Source of the DNA: Myxococcota bacterium
GTDB taxonomy: Bacteria > Myxococcota_A > Bradymonadia > UBA7976 > UBA1532
Assembly (NCBI GenBank): GCA_023150895.1
Contig: JAKLJY010000046.1
Location: forward strand, 1-60,166
DNA: 60,166 nucleotides
Direction of reading: 5' to 3'
In this document: positions 37,222 to 44,693 of the stretch, piece after piece
Layout of the letters: the number at the start of each line of letters is the position of its first letter
Numbering within the stretch: the stretch's first letter is position 1
The notes under the pieces: model-generated
What the model saw: only the letters and a program-made list of their open reading frames with translations
Told to the model about the DNA's origin: nothing
Databases searched by the model: none
Made by a program: the position numbers and the translations under genes

Positions 37222-39189
37222 TCACTCCGCGGCGCGCGCGAAGACGACGACGGCGCGGCGCAGGGCCATGTTCCGATCGTGGACGGCGCGGTGGACGTCC
37301 CCTTCCGAGCTCGGGAAGCGCCCGGCCTGCAGCGACAGGCGACGGGTGAGGAGGGCCCGGCCGCTGGTGTCCCGTCGGGCCTCGAAGGTCATCCCCACCA
37401 TCGACGACGTGGCCTCGACCTGCGCCGGCAGGGACCGCAGCACGTACCCCGGCGGAGGCGTGACGACGATGTGTTCGACTTCGGCGAAAGGCGCGCCCAC
37501 GACGAAGTCCATCCGGCGTGCGTCCTCCGACCACCCCGACGAGTGGGTGACCTCCAGCATCGTCAGGGGCATCACGAGCAGGTCGTCCGACCGCCCCGCC
37601 AGACCCTTCACCGTGTACTGGAACGACTCCGTGAGTCGGTGCTGGTCCCGCTCGTAGACGCCGCGCGTGTGCGACTTCAGCCGTGCGCGGAGGTCGTGTC
37701 GTCGCGCTCGGGCGACGGCGTCCGACTTGATGTGGGCGTCCGACCGATCGCGCACCTCGAGCCATCGCCACTCGGCCTGCATGGCCTCGCGCTGTTCGGC
37801 CACGTCGACCGTGGCGTCGCCCGACGCGTCGAGCCGGACGCCGATGGAGCGCACGATCCTCCCCGGGTCCGGCACGGAACCGAACACGGGCACCCACTCG
37901 GCGGCGATCTCGGGCTTCGTGACCATCTGTGCCGTCGCCTTGATGACCAGGGCGTCCGTGCCCACCGCCGAGGGTGAGAGTGCCCCGGCGGCGCAGGGCT
38001 CGCATCGGGGGTCGAGCCAGAGTGCCTTGGGTCGGCCATGCGCTGGATCGGGCGGCAGATACGCCACCATCGTGTCGAAGGGGTGATGGCTGGGAAACTC
38101 GCGGTCGACACGGAACGCAAAACGGCTCGGCAGGAGCGCATGACGGGCGTCGAACCCGGCCTGTCGCAGCCAGCTCACCAGGAGCACCGCGCGCTCCGTC
38201 GGCGTGACGCGTCCGGCGCCGTACGCTTCGGACAGGGGCCGGGGGTTGAAGGGGAAATCCGGCCATCGCAGCTCGGCCTGGCGCTGCGTCGCCCCGTATA
38301 GCGCTTCGATCACGCAGGCCCGGTCGGCCCCGCAGTGGCTGGTGCTCGGCGGACGCGGCCCCCCCTCGGCGACGGGATGATCGTCGGCGTCGAGGCGCAC
38401 GGCGAGCGCGCGCACCACGTCCGGCCACCCCTTGACGAAGGGCCAGTAGCTGCTGCCGTCCTGATACGAGAGGGTGCGGTACACCCACCAGGGCGTCCGC
38501 TCCGTCCAGTGGACGGCCCAGGGCTCCGAGACGAGGGCGGGGACGTTCTCGACGGCCCACTGATACGTGACGAGGCCGCCCTGCTCGGTCCGTACGATCG
38601 GCTGCTGCGTGTTGTAGCCCCGCAGGTCGGCGCGCAACGTGTCGCTGGTCTGAAGGGTGACCTGATAGCGGGACACCGGCAGATCCGAGCGCGGACGGAA
38701 GAACTCGCTCAGGAAGATGCCCCCGTCCGCGTGTTCCAGACAGACCACCTCGACGACGCTGCCCACCTCGACGCCGGGCACCACCAACGTCCGCATCTCT
38801 CCGGTCTCGTCGTTCGCCGCCCGGCGGGTCTCATGGGTGTGGAGGTCGTCGTCCGCCACTTCGCGCACGCGCCCGTCCGGCGTGCGCACGCGAGCGTGGA
38901 AGGCCCGCAGCTCGGCGCCCGGCGTCCGGTGGCAGCGCAAGGTGCCCTCGTCGAGTCCGCGCTCGTCCAGGATGGCCACGACGCTGTGGCGAAGCCACTC
39001 CTGATACCACCCCTTGGTGGAGCCCACGTTGAGACCGGTGACGGCCTCCAGGAGGACCACCGCCCCGTGATCGGGGTAGTCGCTGCGGGCCGGGGGCTCC
39101 ATGCGCTGAAGATCCGCCCAACGGACCCCGAGCGACGGTTGGCAGGCGAACGCGAGGCAGGCCAGCACAGAGAGAATGGCACGGTTCAT
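37222..39189 (-). CDS. DUF3857/transglutaminase-like lipoprotein, probably catalytically inactive
   Basis: 655 aa from the ATG at 39189, which makes an ATGA overlap with the stop of its paralogue. A much longer frame exists upstream but is the antisense-like shadow of that paralogue. Lipobox LAFAC. The N-terminal half is a DUF3857 beta domain (YPDHGAVVLLEAV, RYQVTLQTSD, YQWAVENVPAL). The C-terminal half follows the transglutaminase-like fold, but where the paralogue has the catalytic DCKAKA this one reads PTERA (Thr in place of Cys). The fold may therefore serve binding only. An external loop has the Cys pair DPRCEPCAAG. Periplasmic, function unknown. Confidence 0.8.
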   Translation of the reverse strand: MNRAILSVLACLAFACQPSLGVRWADLQRMEPPARSDYPDHGAVVLLEAVTGLNVGSTKGWYQEWLRHSVVAILDERGLDEGTLRCHRTPGAELRAFHARVRTPDGRVREVADDDLHTHETRRAANDETGEMRTLVVPGVEVGSVVEVVCLEHADGGIFLSEFFRPRSDLPVSRYQVTLQTSDTLRADLRGYNTQQPIVRTEQGGLVTYQWAVENVPALVSEPWAVHWTERTPWWVYRTLSYQDGSSYWPFVKGWPDVVRALAVRLDADDHPVAEGGPRPPSTSHCGADRACVIEALYGATQRQAELRWPDFPFNPRPLSEAYGAGRVTPTERAVLLVSWLRQAGFDARHALLPSRFAFRVDREFPSHHPFDTMVAYLPPDPAHGRPKALWLDPRCEPCAAGALSPSAVGTDALVIKATAQMVTKPEIAAEWVPVFGSVPDPGRIVRSIGVRLDASGDATVDVAEQREAMQAEWRWLEVRDRSDAHIKSDAVARARRHDLRARLKSHTRGVYERDQHRLTESFQYTVKGLAGRSDDLLVMPLTMLEVTHSSGWSEDARRMDFVVGAPFAEVEHIVVTPPPGYVLRSLPAQVEATSSMVGMTFEARRDTSGRALLTRRLSLQAGRFPSSEGDVHRAVHDRNMALRRAVVVFARAAE

Positions 39190-41159
39190 TTCGTTCCCCC
39201 GACCGGATGCGACGGCGCCACCGACGGGGCAGTCCCCTTCTGAAGCACGATGGGCACCCCTTCCGCGGCGCGCGCGGCCAGCGCCAGCTTCCGGAAACGG
39301 CCGTACTCCGCAGCGGTCAGCACGTTGGCATCGCGGCGGCAGCGGCGCTGCACCGTCAGCGCATCGGCCTCGGCCTTCAGCGTGAGCGTGTACTCGCCCG
39401 CCGGCGTCTTCACGGCGACCGGCAGTGCGGGGACGCGCGCCTGCCAGCCCGGCGGGAGCGTCAGGCGCAGCTCGACGTCGTCCTGTCGCGCCGCCCCGAG
39501 CGCGGCCGGGGTGCGGCGCTTGCCCCGCGAGGGCTCCGGGAAACACGGCCAGAGGAGGTCCGCCACGCGCAGGGCCGCCGTATCGCCGTCGAGCACCAGG
39601 CGGTAGCGCCCGTGCCCGCGGCCGGTCAGATCGACGGGCAGACGCGCCTCGGGGGCGGACAGAAGCTGTGTGTCGATTTCGTCGACGATCAGGTTGTCGA
39701 TGGGCACCCAGCCGGCCGTCCATCGGCGCCGGGCCTCCGGTGTCCGGGGCCCGAGGGTCTGACGCAGGTCGTCGGCAGCGGCGCCGCGGGCCCGGTAGTC
39801 GAAGGCGGCGGTCGTCGTCCCGTCGGCGGCGACGACCTGCTCCGCCCGCAGTCGCGTCCCGTTGTGCTCGGCGCTCGTGGCGGGTTGCCGCGTGGCCTCC
39901 GCGCCGGCTGCGGTCAGGGGCAACACGTCTTTGTCCTGGTCCGTGACGGGCACGTCGCCGAAGGGCACGTGCGGTACGGTCGGATCCACCAGGACGGGAC
40001 CGCCGGGCAGGTCGACCAGCAGGACCATGTGGTTGAAGTTGGCCCCACCCAGGAAGGGCACGTACCGCGCGGGCGTGCGACTCGACTCGATGAGCGCCAG
40101 GCGATTCGGCACGCCGGCGGCGGACAGCATCGCGGCGAGGAGGCTCGCCTTGGCCTTGCAGTCGCCGTACAGGCGGTCGAGGGTGAACTCGGCCGGCTGC
40201 GCCTGCCACCCCCCGATGCCGAGCTCGATGGCCACGTAGCGGACCTTGCGGCCGACCCAGTCGGAGAGCCGCCGCGCGCGTTCGCCCGGGTCCGTCGGGG
40301 GCGAGGGGCCGAGGATCTCGGCGACCTTGGCCGCGATGACCGGTGTCGGGACCGCCCGCGGAAGATTGAGCGCCGCGGCCCAGCGGGAGACCTCGACCGC
40401 GGACCGCAGGGGCGCGCCGCCGGGCCACGAACGTAGGCGATAGCTCACCCGCACCCGGTCGTTCCCGGCCGGATCGGCGTGGGACTCCGCCTTTCGGGCC
40501 GGCAGACCGTTCTGCGTCCAGACGTAAACGCGGCCCTCCGGCCCGTCCGTCGTCTGCGGTGCGAAGTCCGGCGGGTATGCCTCCCATTCGAGGTCGAAGC
40601 CGGGCGGTGTGCGGACCTCGAGGCGGGCCCGCTCGACGGGCACCGACGCGTCGAACCAGAAGTGCGTCGGTCCAATGCCCGCGTCGCGGTACGCGTGGAC
40701 CTTCCGCGTCTCCAGCACCGAGCCCGGGCGAATCCCGGAGATCTCCAGTCGGCGCCTGCGGGTGTCGAGGACGGAGTCGCTCCACCAGACCGGCATATCG
40801 TGGGTGTCGCCGTCCGAGAGCGTCTTCTCCGGTGCGCCCGGATTCGACAAGCGCGCGCGGAGCTCGGCCTGCGAGACGGTCGTGGCGTCGTACGTGAGGT
40901 GCTCCGTGAAGTGCTGGACCCTGGGTCCGACGTAGTGCCGCACGATGCGGCCCTCGAAGGTCACCAGCGCCTCGGTCGCCGTCCCGGGGGAGAATGTCAC
41001 GACCCCCTCGTCCGAGACGATGCGCCAGCCTTCGGCCGGTGCCAGCCTGTCCCCATCCCGGCGGATGGCCTCCGTATCCAGCGCCGGCCACGCGCCGCCG
41101 CAGCCGATGAGCCCGAGCACGCCCATCAGCGGCCAGAGTCGAAACCCTGCCTCGAACAT
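39186..41159 (-). CDS. DUF3857/transglutaminase-like lipoprotein with intact catalytic triad
   Basis: 657 aa. There are two possible ATGs at 41165 and 41159; the second has GGGAGG at proper spacing. Lipobox GLIGC. It has a DUF3857 domain in the first half (LTYDATTVSQAELRAR, GSVLETRKVHAYRD), then a transglutaminase core with RYVAIELGIGGWQ, Cys in LYGDCKAKASLL, His in NFNHMVLLVD and Asp in VLVDPTVPH. This is the standard Cys-His-Asp arrangement of the superfamily. Such proteins are common in Bacteroidota and Myxococcota, usually exported, with peptidase or cross-linking activity suspected. First gene of the pair, coupled with its degenerate paralogue. Confidence 0.85.
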   Translation of the reverse strand: MFEAGFRLWPLMGVLGLIGCGGAWPALDTEAIRRDGDRLAPAEGWRIVSDEGVVTFSPGTATEALVTFEGRIVRHYVGPRVQHFTEHLTYDATTVSQAELRARLSNPGAPEKTLSDGDTHDMPVWWSDSVLDTRRRRLEISGIRPGSVLETRKVHAYRDAGIGPTHFWFDASVPVERARLEVRTPPGFDLEWEAYPPDFAPQTTDGPEGRVYVWTQNGLPARKAESHADPAGNDRVRVSYRLRSWPGGAPLRSAVEVSRWAAALNLPRAVPTPVIAAKVAEILGPSPPTDPGERARRLSDWVGRKVRYVAIELGIGGWQAQPAEFTLDRLYGDCKAKASLLAAMLSAAGVPNRLALIESSRTPARYVPFLGGANFNHMVLLVDLPGGPVLVDPTVPHVPFGDVPVTDQDKDVLPLTAAGAEATRQPATSAEHNGTRLRAEQVVAADGTTTAAFDYRARGAAADDLRQTLGPRTPEARRRWTAGWVPIDNLIVDEIDTQLLSAPEARLPVDLTGRGHGRYRLVLDGDTAALRVADLLWPCFPEPSRGKRRTPAALGAARQDDVELRLTLPPGWQARVPALPVAVKTPAGEYTLTLKAEADALTVQRRCRRDANVLTAAEYGRFRKLALAARAAEGVPIVLQKGTAPSVAPSHPVGGTK

Positions 41160-41261
41160 CTGCATCCCTCCCGCGATGGGCGGAATCTGACAGATTCACC
41201 GTTCCGGCCGCAACTCCAATCGATCGCCCGCGGAGCCGGCGGGCGATTCTCTGGCGCGCGC

Positions 41262-42185
41262 TCAGCGCCGGGTCAGTTCGCGGACGCGGCTCTCGAGGGA
41301 CTGACCGCGCTGCATCTCCAGGAAGACGACGCCGGCCTGCGCCAGCGCCTGCAGCACCCGAATCTGCGTCGCGTTGGCGTCGCTCTCGCGGAAGTGGACG
41401 ACCAGGCGTCGCTCGCCGTCCGTGCCACGCTCGACCTTCGTGACCCCCTCGACGGTCTGCAGTGCGGCGATGGCCTCACCGCTCGCCTCGGCCTCGAGCC
41501 GGAACGTCAACACGCTCGTGCGCGCCATGAGCTCGCCCAGCGTGCGGTGCTCCGTGAGCCTGCCCTGGGAGATGATCACCACCGAGCCGCACAGCGCCTC
41601 GATGTCGTCGAGGTTGTGCGAGCTGATGATGAAGGTGCGCGACTGGTCCAGGCTCCGGATCAGGTTGGCGATGTTCGTGGCCGTGTTGGGGTCGAGACCC
41701 GCCGTGGGTTCGTCGAGCAGCACCAGCTCCGGCTCGCCGATGAACGCCTGCGCGATGGCCACGCGCTTGCGCATGCCGTGGCTCAGCGTGTCCACGGCCC
41801 GGCCGCCGACGTCGGCCAGCTCCACGAGCCCGAGCACGCGCTCGGCTTCGCGGATCGCGCCGGCGCGGTCGAACCCCTGCAGCTCGGCGAAAAGCGCGAG
41901 CTGCCGCACGATGGGCATGCCCTTCACCAGGGCGGCGTCCTGCGGAAGGATGGCCACCCGACCCCGAAGGTCCGGGTGCAGCGGCGGCCGCCCCATGACC
42001 TTCACGTCGCCCGAGGTCGGCGGCAGAAAACCGCAGAGCACCGAGAACAACGTGGTCTTGCCGGCGCCGTTCGGGCCGACGAGCCCGATGGGGGCGCCGG
42101 CGTTCAGCGTGAAGCTCATGCCGTCGATGGCGCGCACGTGGCCGAATTCGCGCCGGAGGTCCCGGACCTCGACGATGGGCGTCAT
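41262..42185 (-). CDS. ABC transporter ATP-binding protein (ABC-2 type exporter)
   Basis: 307 aa from the ATG at 42185, ATGA-coupled to the permease stop. Walker A GPNGAGKTT (37-45), a signature in the variant form LSHGMRKRVAIAQ, Walker B VLLDEPTAGLDP and the H-loop ISSHNLDDIEAL are all present. The ~80-residue C-terminal extension (VLTFRLEAEASGEAI, VERGTDGERRLVVHF) is typical of the exporter ATPases of the DRA/CcmA-NatA group. It energises the membrane protein encoded upstream. Substrate unknown. Confidence 0.92.
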   Translation of the reverse strand: MTPIVEVRDLRREFGHVRAIDGMSFTLNAGAPIGLVGPNGAGKTTLFSVLCGFLPPTSGDVKVMGRPPLHPDLRGRVAILPQDAALVKGMPIVRQLALFAELQGFDRAGAIREAERVLGLVELADVGGRAVDTLSHGMRKRVAIAQAFIGEPELVLLDEPTAGLDPNTATNIANLIRSLDQSRTFIISSHNLDDIEALCGSVVIISQGRLTEHRTLGELMARTSVLTFRLEAEASGEAIAALQTVEGVTKVERGTDGERRLVVHFRESDANATQIRVLQALAQAGVVFLEMQRGQSLESRVRELTRR

Positions 42186-43012
42186 ACGTCCTTCTTTCGG
42201 AAGAGGAACCACCCCGCCGCGAAGAACACCGCCGTGTAGATGGGTTGCACCGCGACCCCGAGCGCGAGGCTCCCCACGTCGGGGGAGAGGAGGTTGGCCT
42301 TGACACCGCTGGGGAACAGGTAGCGCAGCAGGCCGACGGTCGGCGACCGGTCGCTGGCCACGCTCACGAGCATCAGGAAGATGGTGTAGCCCACCAGTCC
42401 GGCCACGGCGGAGAGCGCCGGGTTGTTGATCACCGCAGAGACCAACGCCATGAGCGCGACGAACGAGGTGCCATAGGCGACCAGCGAGAGCGTCGCCGTC
42501 AATCCGTAGCCGAGCGTCGACCCCAGCTCGCCCCCCCGGGTGCCCGTATCCAGCCAGAGCGACAGGCCGACCGCGCAGAGGCCGACGGCGGCCTGGGCTG
42601 CGCCCACCAGGGTCGCCGCCCCGAGGAAGCGCGCCAGGTAGACTTCGAACCGGCCAACCCGGACGACGAGGAAACGAAGGTAACGGGAGGTCAGGTCGCT
42701 GGCGGTCTGGTCGCAGGCGGCCAGGATGGCGAACGCCGGTGTGGCCGTCAGCCCGATGTAATAACACGTCACCAGGGTCGGGGCGCGGTGCTGGAGCAGG
42801 TCGATGATGTGGTTGTCGAAGAACCAGCCCAGGACCATGCCAATCTGGGGATCCTGCAGATCGCGGGCGAAACCGGAGGACAACTTGTTGATCCAGAACG
42901 CCCAGAACAGCCCGAAACAGACAAGGAAGAGGATCCCCCGGGCGTCCTGCATGGCGCTGCGGAGGTCGAAGCGCCAAAGCGCGCCGACATGACGCCAGTT
43001 CGAAGAATTCAT
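42182..43012 (-). CDS. ABC-2 type transporter permease
   Basis: 276 aa from the ATG at 43012, preceded by AAGGAG about 9 bases upstream. The longer frame up to 44251 runs antisense through other genes and was rejected. Six hydrophobic segments are visible: GILFLVCFGLFWAFWI, the region around YYIGLTATPAFAILAA, FLGAATLVGAAQAAVGLCAVGL, LSLVAYGTSFVALMALVSAV, AVAGLVGYTIFLMLVSVA, IYTAVFFAAGWFLF. This is the six-helix layout of ABC-2 permeases. It is coupled to the ATPase gene. Exported compound unknown. The start faces a divergent gene 243 bases away. Confidence 0.85.
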   Translation of the reverse strand: MNSSNWRHVGALWRFDLRSAMQDARGILFLVCFGLFWAFWINKLSSGFARDLQDPQIGMVLGWFFDNHIIDLLQHRAPTLVTCYYIGLTATPAFAILAACDQTASDLTSRYLRFLVVRVGRFEVYLARFLGAATLVGAAQAAVGLCAVGLSLWLDTGTRGGELGSTLGYGLTATLSLVAYGTSFVALMALVSAVINNPALSAVAGLVGYTIFLMLVSVASDRSPTVGLLRYLFPSGVKANLLSPDVGSLALGVAVQPIYTAVFFAAGWFLFRKKDV

Positions 43013-43255
43013 CCGGACGAGCTCTCCTTTCGACGTTTTGGACGACGCTCCGGGAATGCGGCCCGGTCGCCGGCCGGTTGCAGCCGACATCGATGTTCGA
43101 TCATCGACGGAGCGCCCCGGTGGGTACCACACTGCGGCGCTGCGGGTCAGCCACGTCGATGGACAAATCGACGCGCGCGAACGATCCGCACGTCGGCACC
43201 CCTTGCCGGACGTATGATCGCGTGGCATGGTCCGGCCTCCACTGAGGAGGTCCCC

Positions 43256-43585
43256 ATGCCCGTAGTCTCTCTCGTCTTCGGTATTCTCGGCACGATCATC
43301 TGCCTCGTTCCCGGCATGTTCACCTACGGCATCCCGATCGCAGCCATCGCGCTCGTCACGGGCATCCTGGGTCGCAAGGCCGCCGCGGCGAAGCAGCAGG
43401 GCACCGGCCTGGCCACGGCCGGCATCGTGCTCGGCGCCGTCGGTCTCTGTCTCGGCATCGCGATGTACGTGATGTGCGCGAAGATCACCAACGCCGTCGA
43501 GGACGCCGCCAACGATCCGAAGCTGCAGGAGTCCCTCAAGAAGATGGAAGAGGAGCTCAAGAAGGCGCCGGCGAGCGCGAAGTGA
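43256..43585 (+). CDS. Small membrane protein (DUF4190-like)
   Basis: 109 aa, with a textbook AGGAGG (43245-43250) five bases before the ATG. Two or three transmembrane segments are present: VVSLVFGILGTIICLVPG with IPIAAIALVTGILG, and GLATAGIVLGAVGLCLGIAMYV. This Gly/Ala/Leu style is typical of DUF4190 proteins. A charged amphipathic C-terminus follows (ESLKKMEEELKK). The function of the family is unknown. It is followed 24 bases later by the Lgt-like gene in the same direction, so co-transcription is likely. Confidence 0.75.
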   Translation: MPVVSLVFGILGTIICLVPGMFTYGIPIAAIALVTGILGRKAAAAKQQGTGLATAGIVLGAVGLCLGIAMYVMCAKITNAVEDAANDPKLQESLKKMEEELKKAPASAK

Positions 43586-43609
43586 TCCTGCGCTGACGTC
43601 TCTCTTCCG

Positions 43610-44362
43610 GTGCACCCCGAGCTCTTTCGCGTCGCCGTTTTCGGCCGTCCGCTGACGTTCGGATCCTATGGCGCGCTGGTGGTGCTCGGTCTCGCGCTCG
43701 GGCTCGCGTTGACGAGGGTCCGGGCGCGCCGCTACGGCCTCGAGCCGTTCGATGCCTTCGCGGCCACCGCCATCGCCGCCGTCAGCGGCCTTGCGGGCTC
43801 CGTGCTGCTGGATGTGATCGTCCAGTGGCGGCTCGTGCTCGCGGGGACGTACCCGTGGGACCAGCCGGGGCTGGTCTTTCTGGGCGGCCTGCTCGGCGGC
43901 GTGGGCGGTGCGCTGGCTTTCACCCGTGCCTACGGCCTCTCGCTGCTCTCGGTCGCGGAAGCGGCGGCGCCCGGCATCGCCTTTGGCCACGCGCTCGGCC
44001 GGGTGGGGTGTCTGATGGGCGGGTGCTGCTACGGACGTCCCTGGGAGGGCTCGTCGGTGCTGGCCGTCGAACTCTCGGGCGCCGCGAGGCATCCGGTGCA
44101 GCTCTACGAGGCCTTGCTCCTCGTCCTGCTCGGTGCGTTCCTCGTGTGGTGGTCCCGAATCGCGACCCGCCGCGGTGCCGTCTTTGCCGCGTATCTCATC
44201 GGGTACGGGGCGTTGCGCATCGTGACCGAGTTCTACCGCGGGGACGACCACGAGCGCGGTTTTCTCGTTCCGGGAGTCTGGTCGACATCCCAGACCATTT
44301 CACTGGCCTTGATCATCGGCGGCGCGGTGCTCTTGCGCAGCGCCCGGCGCACCGCGACCTGA
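43610..44362 (+). CDS. Lgt-family protein (prolipoprotein diacylglyceryl transferase-like), non-canonical motif
   Basis: 250 aa, GTG start. It is a multi-pass membrane protein of the Lgt fold, with FGSYGALVVLGLALG, GHALGRVGCLMGGCCYG, HPVQLYE and RIVTEFYRGDD, all at the places expected for Lgt. In true Lgt the central signature reads G-N-F-x-N-x-E. Here it is G-C-L-M-G-G-C-C, a variant seen in a separate Lgt-like subgroup. It may therefore act on a different acceptor or be a second, specialised lipidation enzyme, which would be notable in a genome so rich in lipoproteins. Function is inferred from fold only. Confidence 0.8.
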   Translation: MHPELFRVAVFGRPLTFGSYGALVVLGLALGLALTRVRARRYGLEPFDAFAATAIAAVSGLAGSVLLDVIVQWRLVLAGTYPWDQPGLVFLGGLLGGVGGALAFTRAYGLSLLSVAEAAAPGIAFGHALGRVGCLMGGCCYGRPWEGSSVLAVELSGAARHPVQLYEALLLVLLGAFLVWWSRIATRRGAVFAAYLIGYGALRIVTEFYRGDDHERGFLVPGVWSTSQTISLALIIGGAVLLRSARRTAT

Positions 44363-44365
44363 GTT

Positions 44366-44596
44366 CATCGCCGGCCGGGGGGCGCGGGCGGCCTGGTCTA
44401 CCAGGCGCTGGGGGCGGAGGCGCACGATGGGGGCGTCAGCGGCGACGGCACGCTCGAGCGATACACGCTGCCCGACCTCGAACGCGCAATCGCCCGGGCG
44501 GGTCAGGCCGGAGACGGATCGGAGCTGGGGTTGCTCGAACGGGGCCGGCGCGCGATCGCCGGCGGCGCGCAGTATGTGTTGACCTGCTTCTCCTGA
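44366..44596 (+). pseudogene. Unassigned coding-like remnant downstream of the Lgt-like gene
   Basis: After the Lgt-like stop the same frame stays open to a TGA at 44594-44596. It reads like protein sequence (GGLVYQALGAEAHDGG, LERYTLPDLERAIARAG, AIAGGAQYVLTCFS). No start codon with a ribosome binding site is visible, so this may be the 3' end of a gene whose front was lost. I do not recognise the family. Low confidence. Confidence 0.3.
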
Positions 44597-44693
44597 GCGC
44601 GAGCCACCGGTGTCACGCGGGCCGCTCGTCGGGGTCGGCGGCCCGGCCGGGGCAACGGTCGCTCTCGCCCCGGGAGGCGAGTCGGGCGAGGTC

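Noticed and set aside
39190-41199. N-terminal extension of the second DUF3857 gene to 1325 aa
   Set aside because: The extension is the shadow of the first DUF3857 gene on the same strand. The ATGA overlap and the lipoprotein signal mark the true start at 39189.
43013-44251. N-terminal extension of the ABC permease frame
   Set aside because: The extra 413 codons are antisense to the DUF4190-like and Lgt-like genes. The ATG at 43012 has a ribosome binding site and starts the membrane protein.
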